Source: an uncultured Faecalibacterium sp. (lineage in GTDB: Bacteria; Bacillota; Clostridia; Oscillospirales; Ruminococcaceae). Taken from it: 64,000 bases of DNA. Under the pieces are notes generated by a model. It searched no databases. It saw nothing but the letters and a program-made list of their open reading frames with translations, and was not told the DNA's origin. The DNA lies in the NCBI GenBank assembly GCA_934548045.1, contig CAKTEM010000005.1, positions 1 to 64,000 of the forward strand, read 5' to 3'. Position 1 is the first letter of the stretch, and every line of letters starts with the position of its first letter. The position numbers and the translations under genes are program-made. Below, in pieces: positions 7,669 to 16,161 of the stretch.

Positions 7669-8910
7669 GTGAAAAACTTTGACGAACTTCTGAAAAAATA
7701 TGCCGATTTTGTGGTTCGGGTGGGCGTGAATCCCCAGCCGGGTCAGACCCTTATCATCAACTGCTCGCTGGAAGCCGCTCCTCTGGCGCGGCTCTGCGTC
7801 CGCAGTGCATACGAGGCTGGCGCACGGGATGTGCTGGTGAACTGGTCGGACAACTCCGTTTCCCGGAGCCGGATGGAGCTTGCCAGTGAGGAAGCCCTGA
7901 CCGACTTCAAGTCGTGGCAGCTGCGCCGGTATCTGGACTATGCCGAGAGCGAGGGCGGCGTCTGCGTCCTGCATCTGCTGGCAGACGACCCCGAGGTCTT
8001 TGCCGGTCTGGACGGCGGCAAGATCAGCCGGGTCAACGCGGCAAGCCGGAAGTTTATGGAGCCGTGGCGCGGCTACACCATGAATGACCGGGTGCAGTGG
8101 TCCATCGCGGCTATGCCCAGCGCACCGTGGGCCAAGAAAATGTTCCCGGAGCTGGACGAAGATGCCGCCATCGAGAAGCTCTGGCAGCTCATCTTTGACG
8201 TCTGCCGCGTCACCGGCGGCGACCCGGTCAACGAGTGGAAAGCACACCTTGACCGTCTGACGACCCTGAAGGACAAGATGAACGCGTTCGACCTCGAGAG
8301 CGTCCATTTTAAGAGCAGCAACGGCACCGACCTGACCGTGGGTCTGGCCGATGAAGCCCGTTGGGAGAGCGCGGCAAGCAAGAGTGAAAAGGGCGTCGTC
8401 TTCCTGCCGAACATCCCGACCGAGGAGGTATTCACCGCACCGCACAAAGATAAGGTGAACGGCATCGTCTACGGCACCAAGCCCTACGTCTTCAACGGTC
8501 AGCTCATCAAGGGCTTCCATGTGACCTTCAAGGATGGCAAGGTCATCGAGCATGGCGCGGAGGAAGGCGCAGACCTGCTGGGTCAGCTGCTGGACACCGA
8601 CGAGGGCGCACGCCACATCGGCGAGGTCGCTCTGGTGCCTGCATCCAGCCCCATCAACCGGAGCGGCGCGCTCTTTTACAGCACCCTGTTCGATGAGAAC
8701 GCCGCCTGCCACATCGCGTTCGGCGCAAGCTATCCCGGTACTACCGTGGGCGGCACTGGTCTGACGAAAGAGCAGCTGCTTGACCGCGGCATGAACCAGT
8801 CCTCTCTGCATGAGGACGTCATGATCGGCGCAGAGGACAGCGAGATCACCGGCAAGTGCCGCGATGGCCGCACTGTCGAGCTGTTCAGGAATGGCGTCTG
8901 GGTTCTGTAA
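7669..8910 (+). CDS. M29-family aminopeptidase (AmpS/PepS type)
   Basis: A metal-dependent cytoplasmic aminopeptidase that trims N-terminal residues from peptides. The N-terminus (KNFDELLKKYADFVVRVG, then NPQPGQTLIINC) and the region GLADEARWESAASKSEKG are family hallmarks. The C-terminal half carries the conserved metal-ligand stretches near PTEEVFTAP, EEGADLLGQLLDTDEG and ENAACHIAFG. I chose the GTG at 7669, which has AAAGGGAA eight bases upstream, over an in-frame GTG 30 bases earlier that lacks a site. The length of 413 residues is typical. It stands alone between toxin locus 1 and the rimP operon. Confidence 0.93.
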   Translation: MKNFDELLKKYADFVVRVGVNPQPGQTLIINCSLEAAPLARLCVRSAYEAGARDVLVNWSDNSVSRSRMELASEEALTDFKSWQLRRYLDYAESEGGVCVLHLLADDPEVFAGLDGGKISRVNAASRKFMEPWRGYTMNDRVQWSIAAMPSAPWAKKMFPELDEDAAIEKLWQLIFDVCRVTGGDPVNEWKAHLDRLTTLKDKMNAFDLESVHFKSSNGTDLTVGLADEARWESAASKSEKGVVFLPNIPTEEVFTAPHKDKVNGIVYGTKPYVFNGQLIKGFHVTFKDGKVIEHGAEEGADLLGQLLDTDEGARHIGEVALVPASSPINRSGALFYSTLFDENAACHIAFGASYPGTTVGGTGLTKEQLLDRGMNQSSLHEDVMIGAEDSEITGKCRDGRTVELFRNGVWVL

Positions 8911-8925
8911 AATCGTAAAAAAAGC

Positions 8926-8954
8926 TTGCATATTTCGCCGGAGTATGCTATATT
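8926..8954 (+). promoter_or_regulatory. Promoter of the rimP-nusA-infB operon
   Basis: TTGCAT at 8926-8931 and TATATT at 8949-8954 are separated by 17 bases, about 75 bases before the rimP start. Confidence 0.75.
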
Positions 8955-8981
8955 CTAATTGTACGATATAACTTTTACTGG

Positions 8982-9018
8982 AAAGTGGGCCGCAAGGTCC
9001 GCTTTTCTTGTTTGTTTG
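8982..9018 (+). promoter_or_regulatory. Terminator-like hairpin in the rimP leader
   Basis: AAAGTGGGCC and GGTCCGCTTT form a 10-base stem with two G-U pairs and a GCAA tetraloop, followed by TTCTTGTTTGTTTG. It lies within the 5' leader, between the promoter and the rimP ribosome binding site, so it could act as an attenuator of an operon that encodes NusA. That role is inference. Confidence 0.5.
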
Positions 9019-9027
9019 GAGGTTTTT

Positions 9028-9519
9028 ATGGCGAAACAGTCTGGCGGCAATACCGCCCAGAGAGTCGAGAAGCTTGTCCGCCCCGTTGTGGAGGGTATGG
9101 GTCTGCGCCTGTGGGATGTTGTCTTTGAGAAGGAAGGGCCGGACTGGTATCTCCGTGTCCTCATCGACAAAACGGACGGCTCCACCATGGACACCGACAC
9201 CTGCGCCGATGTCTCTCACGCCCTCGACCCCATTCTGGACGAGGCAGACCCCATCGAGCAGAGCTACTACCTCGAGGTCGGCAGTCCGGGTCTGGGCCGC
9301 AAACTGACCCGTCCGGAGCATTACGAGGCGGTCAAGGGTCAGAAGATCTCGGTCAAGCTTTTCCGCCCGAACGAAAACGGCGCGAAAGAGTTCTCCGGCA
9401 TCCTGACCGGCCGTGACGGCAATACCGTGATGGTGGAGACCGACAATGGCACCGTGAACTTTGAAGTAAGTGCAGCAAGCGGCGTGCGTCTGTGTGACGA
9501 CGAAGACTTGTTTGATTAA
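9028..9519 (+). CDS. rimP: Ribosome maturation factor RimP
   Basis: RimP assists maturation of the 30S ribosomal subunit. The 163-residue protein has the two-domain pattern: VEGMGLRLWDVVFEKEG-type N-terminal domain with the DADTCADVSHALDPILDE-like segment near residue 55, then the motif YLEVGSPGLGRKL-RP near 82, and a C-terminal Sm-like barrel. An open frame extends 69 bases further upstream, but the ATG at 9028 follows GGAGGTTTTT and gives the standard N-terminus. It is the first gene of the translation operon; nusA follows after 39 bases with its own AGGAGG. Confidence 0.95.
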   Translation: MAKQSGGNTAQRVEKLVRPVVEGMGLRLWDVVFEKEGPDWYLRVLIDKTDGSTMDTDTCADVSHALDPILDEADPIEQSYYLEVGSPGLGRKLTRPEHYEAVKGQKISVKLFRPNENGAKEFSGILTGRDGNTVMVETDNGTVNFEVSAASGVRLCDDEDLFD

Positions 9520-9558
9520 CATCGTATCAAAAAGAGAAAAATAGGAGGAACCCGAAAA

Positions 9559-10671
9559 ATGGCGAACAATGATTTTTTTGAAGCTCTCTCCATGCTGGAG
9601 CATGAGCGCGGTATCACCGCCGAATATCTCATCGACAAGATCAAGGCTGCGATCGTCATCGCAGTCAAGAAGAACTATGAGGTCGAGGACGACAACGTGA
9701 TGGTCGAGATCGACCCGGCCACCGGCAAGTTCAATGTTGCTCTGGTGCAGGACGTCGTGGCCGACGAGGACTGGTATGACGAGCATACCCAGATCGGCGA
9801 GACCGAGGCACAGCACATCCGCAAGACCTACAAGGCAGGCGACCGGATGGTGACTCCGCTGAAGACCAAGGACTTTGGCCGCATCGCAGCCCAGACCGCA
9901 AAGCATGTCATCCGTCAGGGCATCCGTGAGGCAGAGCGCAGCCAGCAGCTGAGCGAGATCCAGAGCCGCGCACACGACATCGTGCAGGCAACTGTCACCC
10001 GTGTCGACCCCGAGAAGGGCATCGTTGCACTGGATCTGGGCAAGGGCGGCGAGGCCATCCTGCCCCGGAACGAGCAGGTCCCCGGCGAAGTCTACACCGA
10101 GGGTCAGATGCTGCAGGTCTATGTCGTTGACGTCGTCAGCGGCGACCGCGGTCCGCGCGTTATGATCAGCCGCACCCACCCGGGCCTTGTCAAGCGTCTG
10201 TTCGAGCTGGAAGTTCCCGAAATTTACGACGGCACCGTCGAAGTCAAGGCCATCAGCCGCGAGGCTGGCGCACGCACCAAGATGGCAGTCTGGTCCAAGG
10301 ACCCCAACGTCAACCCCGTCTCTGCCTGCATCGGCCCCCACGGCGACCGTGTTGCTGCCGTTGTTGAGAAGCTGGGCGGCGAGAAGATCGACATCGTGAA
10401 GTGGAGCGAGGATATCTCCGAGTTCATCTCCGCTGCTCTCAGCCCGGCAAAGGTCGTCAAGGTCGAGCTGCTGCCCGGCGAGACCCGTTCCTGCCGCGTC
10501 ACCGTTCCCGACCAGCAGCTGAGTCTGGCCATCGGCAACAAGGGCCAGAACGCACGCCTGTGCGCACGCTTGACCGGCTACAACATCGACATCCGCCCCG
10601 AAAGCGGTTACTACGGCGAGGACGAATCCAAGAAGGAAGAGCCGAAGCCCGAAGAGAACGCAGCAGAGTAA
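9559..10671 (+). CDS. nusA: Transcription factor NusA
   Basis: NusA binds RNA polymerase and nascent RNA to control pausing, termination and antitermination. The 370-residue protein has the N-terminal polymerase-binding domain (residues 1-125, starting FFEALSMLEHERGI), an S1 domain (about 135-200, ATVTRVDPEKGIVALDLG), then two KH domains with the motifs SACIGPHGDRV near 255 and AIGNKGQNARLCARLTG near 322. A short acidic/lysine tail ends the protein. It lacks the C-terminal acidic repeats of proteobacterial NusA, as usual in Firmicutes. Confidence 0.97.
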   Translation: MANNDFFEALSMLEHERGITAEYLIDKIKAAIVIAVKKNYEVEDDNVMVEIDPATGKFNVALVQDVVADEDWYDEHTQIGETEAQHIRKTYKAGDRMVTPLKTKDFGRIAAQTAKHVIRQGIREAERSQQLSEIQSRAHDIVQATVTRVDPEKGIVALDLGKGGEAILPRNEQVPGEVYTEGQMLQVYVVDVVSGDRGPRVMISRTHPGLVKRLFELEVPEIYDGTVEVKAISREAGARTKMAVWSKDPNVNPVSACIGPHGDRVAAVVEKLGGEKIDIVKWSEDISEFISAALSPAKVVKVELLPGETRSCRVTVPDQQLSLAIGNKGQNARLCARLTGYNIDIRPESGYYGEDESKKEEPKPEENAAE

Positions 10672-10705
10672 CTCTGCCTGACCCATGCCGAAGGAGGGAA
10701 ATCGG

Positions 10706-11002
10706 ATGGCACAAAAAAAGATCCCTGCGCGCCAGTGCATCGGCTGCATGACGAGCCGCCCCAAAAAGGAGCTGGTGCGTGTGGTGCGTGCGCCGAGCGG
10801 AGAGATCAGCATCGACCCGGTGGGCAAAAAGCCCGGCCGCGGTGCCTATCTCTGCCCGGACTCCGCCTGCTTAGCCAAGGCGAAAAAGAAGAAAGCGTTG
10901 GAACGCTGCTTTGAGCAGCCGGTTCCTGCTGAGGTGTACGACGCACTGGCCGTTCAGCTGGCCGACGTCGAAAAGGAGGCAGCAGAAGATGGCAAAGAAT
11001 AA
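10706..11002 (+). CDS. rnpM: YlxR/RnpM family RNA-binding protein
   Basis: A 98-residue basic protein of the DUF448 family, seen in almost all nusA-infB operons. In Bacillus subtilis the homologue is reported to bind RNase P RNA and modulate its activity. The family signature is clear: RQCIGCMTSRPKKELVRVVR near residue 9, and GRGAYLCPDSACLAKAKKKKAL near residue 44. The ATG at 10706 has GGAGGG upstream; an ATG 21 bases earlier has no site. It overlaps the next gene by 14 bases, suggesting translational coupling. Confidence 0.92.
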   Translation: MAQKKIPARQCIGCMTSRPKKELVRVVRAPSGEISIDPVGKKPGRGAYLCPDSACLAKAKKKKALERCFEQPVPAEVYDALAVQLADVEKEAAEDGKE

Positions 11003-11369
11003 GAAGAATGTTTCCGAAAAGCCGGCTCTGCCGCCGGAAGAAGCACTGTTTCAGGCGATCAGCCTCTGCCGCAAGGCAGGCGCGCTGACGATGGGCTTCG
11101 ACGCTGTCGAAGATGCCGTCGTCAAGGGCAAAGTGTGGCTCGTGATGACCGCATCGGATGCCAGCGCAAAGACCGTGCAGCGTCTGAACTATTCGGTCGG
11201 CGACCTCGTGGATGTCATCCCGATGCCGCTGACCCAGGATCGTCTGGCCGACATCAGCCGCAAGCCGGTTGCTGTCTACGCCGTGACGGACCGCAACCTC
11301 GCAAAGCTCTGCTTTGACCGTCTGAGTGACTGCGGAGCAATCAAAACTGAGGAGGATATGAGCGAATGA
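10989..11369 (+). CDS. L7Ae-family ribosomal-like protein YlxQ
   Basis: A 126-residue protein of the L7Ae/L30e/S12e/Gadd45 family, which bind kink-turn RNA. The typical start AISLCRKAGALTMGFDAVEDAV is at residues 24-45, followed by the beta strand VWLVMTASDASAKT near 52 and PVAVYAVTD near 97. It has a lysine-rich N-terminal extension. The start at 10989 follows AGGAGG inside the end of rnpM. The last four bases overlap the infB start. Confidence 0.88.
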   Translation: MAKNKKNVSEKPALPPEEALFQAISLCRKAGALTMGFDAVEDAVVKGKVWLVMTASDASAKTVQRLNYSVGDLVDVIPMPLTQDRLADISRKPVAVYAVTDRNLAKLCFDRLSDCGAIKTEEDMSE

Positions 11370-13861
11370 TCGTAAAATATAAAGTAGGCGATTTGGCAAA
11401 AGACCTGAATGTCTCTTCCAAGAAGGTTCTGGATGAGCTGGCTGCGATGGGCAGCACCGGAAAGAAGAACAGCTCTACGCTGGAAGAGAACGAGCTGAAC
11501 TACCTGCTGGAGAAGTTCAGCAAGGACAACAGCGAGAAAGACCTGTCCGCCTTCCTGAACAGCGCAAAGCAGCCCAAGGAAGAGCCGAAGGCAAAGGCTG
11601 AGAACAACAATAACAACAAGAAGGCCGACAAGAAGCCCGAGAACAAGGCTCCCAAGGCAGAGCAGAAGCAGGACAAGAAGCCGGCTGCTCAGTCTCAGTC
11701 CAACAATAATAAGAATAACAACAATAACAACGGCAATAACAAGCACAACGACAAGAAGAACGAGCAGCACAAGAAGCGCGAGGAGAAGACCGTTTCCATG
11801 AGCGAGCTGGCCCGTGAGACTGGCGCAAAGGCGACCACCGCTCCGGCTCAGTCTGTCTCTGTCCGCCGTGAGGACAATCAGGTCACCGTCGACACCCGTA
11901 CCGTCGATATGAACGTGGACCGCTTCGATGCCCGTTATGACGACCTCGCTTCCACCAAGAACACCGAGAACCGCCGCAAGCCGACTCCGCAGGGCAATAA
12001 GCAGAAGTTCACCCAGCGCGGCCAGCGTCAGCGTCAGCAGTTCCAGAAGGGCAAGCGTGAGACCGAGTTCGAGCGTCTGCAGCGCATCCAGCTGGAAAAG
12101 GCCCGTAACGCTCAGCTGAAGGTCATGATCCCCGACGAGATCACCGTCGGCGAGCTGGCGACCCGTCTGAAGCAGCAGGCCGGCAAGGTCATCGCAAAGT
12201 TCATGCAGATGGGCGAGATGCACGCCATCAACGACGTCATCGACTTCGATACCGCATCTCTGCTGGCTGAGGAGTTCCACGCAAAGGTCGAGCATGAAGT
12301 CCATGTCACCATCGAGGAGCGTCTGTTCGATCAGGAAGAGGATTCCGCAGAAAATCTGGTCGAGCGTCCGCCGGTCGTCTGCGTCATGGGCCACGTCGAC
12401 CACGGCAAGACCAGTATTCTGGATGCGATCCGCAAGACTAATGTCACCGCAGGCGAGGCCGGCGGCATCACGCAGGCCATCGGTGCATATCAGGTCAAGA
12501 TCAACGACAGCCTGATCACCTTCCTCGATACCCCGGGCCACGAGGCATTTACCTCCATGCGTGCGCGCGGCGCGAACATGACCGATATCGCGGTTCTGGT
12601 CGTCGCAGCCGATGACGGCATCATGCCCCAGACCGTTGAGTCCATCAACCACGCCAAGGCTGCAAACGTCAAGCTCATCGTCGCGATGAACAAGATGGAT
12701 AAGCCGACCGCAAACCCCGAGAAGGTCATGGAAGGCCTGACCAAGTACGGCATCATCACCGAGGACTGGGGCGGCGACGTCGCCTGCATCCCGGTCTCCG
12801 CACTGACCGGCATGGGCATCAACGACCTGCTGGAGCGTATCGCTCTGGAAGCTGAGGTCATGGAGCTGAAGGCAAACCCGAACCGCCGTGCAAAGGGCGC
12901 AGTCGTCGAGGCTCGTCTGGACAAGGGTCAGGGTCCCATCGCGACCATTCTGGTCCAGAACGGCACCCTGCACTCCGGCGACGTCATCATCGCTGGCACC
13001 GCTGTTGGCCGTGTCCGCACCATGCGCAGCGATAAGGGTCAGCTCATCGAGACCGCAGGCCCGTCTACTCCTGTCGAGATCACCGGCCTGACCGCTGTTC
13101 CCGAAGCAGGCGACCTGTTCGAGGCCGTTGCCGACGAGCGTCTGGCTCGTGAGCTGGCAGAGCAGCGCACCGCTGCCGCCAAGGAGAAGCAGTTCTCCGC
13201 CTTCCAGAAGGTCACTCTGGATAACCTGTTCAGCCAGATGGCTCAGAACGATATGAAGGAACTGGCCATCGTCGTCAAGGCAGACGTTCAGGGTTCTGCC
13301 GAGGCTGTCAAGCAGAGCCTCGAGAAGATCTCCAACGACGAGGTCCGCGTCCGCGTCATCCACGCCGGTGTCGGTGCCATCAGCAAGTCTGACGTCGATC
13401 TGGCAGATGCTTCCAACGCCATCATCATCGGCTTCAACGTCCGCCCGGACAACGTCGCCAAGGAAGAGGCAGCGGCTACCAACGTCGAAATGCGTATGTA
13501 CCGTGTCATTTACGATGCCATCAACGATGTCACCGACGCTATGAAGGGTATGCTGGCTCCCAAGTTCCGCGAGGTCTCTCTGGGCGAGCTGCAGGTCCGT
13601 CAGGTCTATAAGATCTCCAACGTCGGCACCGTCGCAGGCTGCCGTGTCACCAACGGTAAGATCACCCGTGACAGCAAGGTGCGTGTCGTCCGTGACGGTA
13701 TCGTTCTGGCTGAGGACGAGATCGCATCTCTGAAGCGTTTCAAGGACGACGCCAAGGAAGTCGCCGAGGGCTACGAGTGCGGCGTTACGCTGGCAAAGTT
13801 CGCGGACGTCAAGGAAGGCGACGTCTACGAGGCCTTCAAGATGGAAGAGTATCGTGATTGA
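11366..13861 (+). CDS. infB: Translation initiation factor IF-2
   Basis: A GTPase that brings fMet-tRNA to the 30S subunit and promotes subunit joining. Residues 1-60 form the IF2N domain (YKVGDLAKDLNVSSKKVLDEL). Residues 65-250 are a low-complexity linker with runs of asparagine, lysine and glutamine. The G domain begins near residue 332 with VCVMGHVDHGKT, then DTPGHEAFTSMRARGA and NKMDKP. Domains II, III and the C-terminal fMet-tRNA-binding domain complete 831 residues. The ATG overlaps the ylxQ stop in ATGA. Asn codons in the linker are almost all AAC/AAT runs, the most repetitive DNA in this operon. Confidence 0.98.
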   Translation: MIVKYKVGDLAKDLNVSSKKVLDELAAMGSTGKKNSSTLEENELNYLLEKFSKDNSEKDLSAFLNSAKQPKEEPKAKAENNNNNKKADKKPENKAPKAEQKQDKKPAAQSQSNNNKNNNNNNGNNKHNDKKNEQHKKREEKTVSMSELARETGAKATTAPAQSVSVRREDNQVTVDTRTVDMNVDRFDARYDDLASTKNTENRRKPTPQGNKQKFTQRGQRQRQQFQKGKRETEFERLQRIQLEKARNAQLKVMIPDEITVGELATRLKQQAGKVIAKFMQMGEMHAINDVIDFDTASLLAEEFHAKVEHEVHVTIEERLFDQEEDSAENLVERPPVVCVMGHVDHGKTSILDAIRKTNVTAGEAGGITQAIGAYQVKINDSLITFLDTPGHEAFTSMRARGANMTDIAVLVVAADDGIMPQTVESINHAKAANVKLIVAMNKMDKPTANPEKVMEGLTKYGIITEDWGGDVACIPVSALTGMGINDLLERIALEAEVMELKANPNRRAKGAVVEARLDKGQGPIATILVQNGTLHSGDVIIAGTAVGRVRTMRSDKGQLIETAGPSTPVEITGLTAVPEAGDLFEAVADERLARELAEQRTAAAKEKQFSAFQKVTLDNLFSQMAQNDMKELAIVVKADVQGSAEAVKQSLEKISNDEVRVRVIHAGVGAISKSDVDLADASNAIIIGFNVRPDNVAKEEAAATNVEMRMYRVIYDAINDVTDAMKGMLAPKFREVSLGELQVRQVYKISNVGTVAGCRVTNGKITRDSKVRVVRDGIVLAEDEIASLKRFKDDAKEVAEGYECGVTLAKFADVKEGDVYEAFKMEEYRD

Positions 13862-13877
13862 TATTTAAGGAGAAACT

Positions 13878-14261
13878 ATGTCTCAGAAAAATATGGGCCG
13901 TCTGGCACAGGACATGAAGCGTGAGGTCATCGCCATCATCGGACGGCTGAAAGACCCCCGTCTCGAGGGCGGTCTGCTGACCGTGACCCGTCTGGACGTG
14001 ACGCCCGATCTGGATGTTGCCAAGGTCTATGTCAGCGTGATGGGCCGCGAGGACGGCCCCAAGCCGGCCATCGAGGCGTTGAACCGCGCTGCCGGCCATG
14101 TGCGCACCGAGGTCAGCAAGAAAATGCACATCCGCAAGGCTCCCCGGTTCATCTTCGTCGAGGATGACGGCGCGGCTTATGCGGCTCACATCAACCAGCT
14201 GCTCCGTGAGCTGAATGTAAACGGCGACTCTGACGAGCAGACGCCGGAAAACGAGGACTGA
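13878..14261 (+). CDS. rbfA: Ribosome-binding factor A
   Basis: A small KH-like protein that binds the 30S subunit and helps mature the 5' end of 16S rRNA. The 127 residues show the family core: an N-terminal helix (GRLAQDMKREVIAIIGR), KDPRLEGGLLTVTRLDVTPDLDVAKVYVSV, and RTEVSKKMHIRKAPRFIFVEDD. The start has AAGGAGAAACT. It lies 17 bases after infB, in the conserved infB-rbfA order. Confidence 0.95.
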   Translation: MSQKNMGRLAQDMKREVIAIIGRLKDPRLEGGLLTVTRLDVTPDLDVAKVYVSVMGREDGPKPAIEALNRAAGHVRTEVSKKMHIRKAPRFIFVEDDGAAYAAHINQLLRELNVNGDSDEQTPENED

Positions 14262-14290
14262 TCAGCCTGCGGAAAGGATGGATTCATGGG

Positions 14291-15274
14291 ATGACAGAAC
14301 GATTGAATGTGCAGCAGATGGCCGAACGGCTCTGCGCTGCGGAGGATATCCTGATTCTGTGCCACAAAAACCCGGACGGAGATACCATCGGCTGCGCCAG
14401 CGCGCTCTGCTACGCACTGGAATCGCTGGACAAAAACGCGGCCGTTCTCTGCTCCGATAAGATCCCGGCGCGGTATTCCTATACCGCTGCCCGGATGTTC
14501 AAGGGCGATTTTGAGCCGAAGACCGTCGTGGCGGTGGATGTTGCGAGCATCCAGCTGTTCGGCGAGAACAACGGCGTTCCCCGGTATACCCGTCACGTTG
14601 ACCTGTGCATCGACCATCACGCAGGCAACAGCGGCTATGCGGATTTTACCCTGCTGGACGGCGGCGCGGCGGCTGCGGCAGAACTGCTGTACGAAGTGAT
14701 TCTGGCGATGGGCGTCACCATCACCAAGCAGATCGCCAACTGCCTGTATACCGGCCTGTCGACCGATACCGGCTGCTTCAAGTTCTCGTCCACGACGGCC
14801 AAGACCCATCTTGTGGCGGCAAAACTCATCGAGGCAGGCGCACAGCTCGAAGAGCTGAATACCCGTCTGTTTGAGACCAAGCCGCGCGAGCGGATGGAGG
14901 CAGAGCGCATTGCGCGGAACCATCTGGAATACCATCTGGATGGCCGCTGCGCTCTCATCTATCTGACCCGTGACGAGATCGAGATGAGCCATGTTGACCC
15001 GGCTGACCTCGAGGAGCTGACCAGCCTGCCCATCAGCATCGAGGGCGTGCAGGTCGGCCTGACCCTGCGCCAGCAGCCCGGCGGCAGCTACCGCATCAGT
15101 GTCCGGACGGCGAAAGGCGTCGATGCCTGCGCCATTGCCCGGCGTCTGGGCGGCGGCGGACATAACCGCGCGGCCGGCTGTGAGCTGCTGGGGAACCTCG
15201 ACAACGCCAAGAGCGCGATCCTGGCCGAGGTCGAGGCGGAACTGAACCAGAATGAACAGCAGGAGGACACCTGA
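14291..15274 (+). CDS. nrnA: Oligoribonuclease/pAp phosphatase NrnA (DHH family)
   Basis: Degrades short RNA oligonucleotides and dephosphorylates 3'-phosphoadenosine 5'-phosphate. The DHH domain starts with ILILCHKNPDGDTIGCASAL near residue 20 (the DxD metal motif), has VAVDVAS near 80 and the DHH triad in CIDHHAGNSGYADF near 106. The DHHA1 domain ends with RLGGGGHNRAAGC near 290. At 327 residues it is the expected length. The infB-rbfA-nrnA-truB-ribF order is common in Firmicutes. The stop shares one base with the truB start. Confidence 0.95.
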   Translation: MTERLNVQQMAERLCAAEDILILCHKNPDGDTIGCASALCYALESLDKNAAVLCSDKIPARYSYTAARMFKGDFEPKTVVAVDVASIQLFGENNGVPRYTRHVDLCIDHHAGNSGYADFTLLDGGAAAAAELLYEVILAMGVTITKQIANCLYTGLSTDTGCFKFSSTTAKTHLVAAKLIEAGAQLEELNTRLFETKPRERMEAERIARNHLEYHLDGRCALIYLTRDEIEMSHVDPADLEELTSLPISIEGVQVGLTLRQQPGGSYRISVRTAKGVDACAIARRLGGGGHNRAAGCELLGNLDNAKSAILAEVEAELNQNEQQEDT

Positions 15275-16152
15275 TGCAGGGGATACTCATCGTAGATAAA
15301 CCGATGGACTGGACGAGCTTCGACGTCATCGCCAAGATGCGCGGCATCCTCGGCACCCGGAAGCTGGGCCACAGCGGAACGCTGGACCCGATGGCGACCG
15401 GTGTTCTGCCGGTGTTCTGCGGCGGCGCGAGCAAGGCGGTCGACTTGCAGCTCGACCACACCAAAGCGTACCGTGCGACCCTGAAACTGGGCGAGAAGAC
15501 CGACACCGGCGACATCACCGGAACCGTGCTGGAAACGGCACCGGTCACGGTGGGCGAAGCAGAGGTGAAAGCCATCCTGCCGCAGTTCGTCGGCAAGCAG
15601 ATGCAGACGCCGCCCATGTACTCGGCTGTTAAAATCAACGGCCAGCCGCTCTATAAAATGGCGCGGCAGGGCATCGAGGTGGAGCGGAAAGCACGCCCCA
15701 TCGAGATCTTGAGCATCGAGTACAACGGAAGCCCGGCCGAGAACGAGTATCAGCTGACCGTCCGCTGCTCCAAGGGAACCTATATCCGCGTCCTGCTCGA
15801 GGACATCGCCGAGGCTCTGGGGCAGAAAGGCACCATGAGCGCGCTTCGGCGCATCGCTGCCGGTGTCTACACCGAGGCGGATGCCCACACCATTGAGGAG
15901 ATTCAGGCGGCAAAGGACGCCGGAACGCTGGAAAGCCTGCTGCTGCCGGTGGAAAGCGTCTTCGAGTCGCTGCCGCTGCTGGTGGTGGACAGCCGGGTGG
16001 AACAGCACCTGTACAATGGCTGCCCGACCAGCCGATATCCGGCGGCGGATGGCCGCTACCGGGTGCGGAACGCCGAGGGGAACTTCCTCGGTCTGGCAAA
16101 CGTCGTGCAGGGCGTCCTCAAGGTCGAAAAGCTGTTCGTAGAACGGAATTAA
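15274..16152 (+). CDS. truB: tRNA pseudouridine-55 synthase TruB
   Basis: Makes pseudouridine 55 in the T loop of tRNAs. The N-terminal signature GILIVDKPMDWTSFDV and the catalytic motif LGHSGTLDPMATGVLPV, with the active aspartate near residue 38, are clear. KAYRATLKLGEKTDTGD follows near residue 66. The C-terminal part includes the RNA-binding insertion and a shortened PUA-like tail; 292 residues is usual for Firmicutes. It overlaps nrnA by one base, after AGGAGG. Confidence 0.97.
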   Translation: MQGILIVDKPMDWTSFDVIAKMRGILGTRKLGHSGTLDPMATGVLPVFCGGASKAVDLQLDHTKAYRATLKLGEKTDTGDITGTVLETAPVTVGEAEVKAILPQFVGKQMQTPPMYSAVKINGQPLYKMARQGIEVERKARPIEILSIEYNGSPAENEYQLTVRCSKGTYIRVLLEDIAEALGQKGTMSALRRIAAGVYTEADAHTIEEIQAAKDAGTLESLLLPVESVFESLPLLVVDSRVEQHLYNGCPTSRYPAADGRYRVRNAEGNFLGLANVVQGVLKVEKLFVERN

Positions 16153-16161
16153 AAAGGAAAT

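Noticed and set aside
7636..10827. A 1,063-codon open frame on the minus strand
   Set aside because: It is antisense to the aminopeptidase, rimP and nusA genes and has no ribosome binding site or family match.
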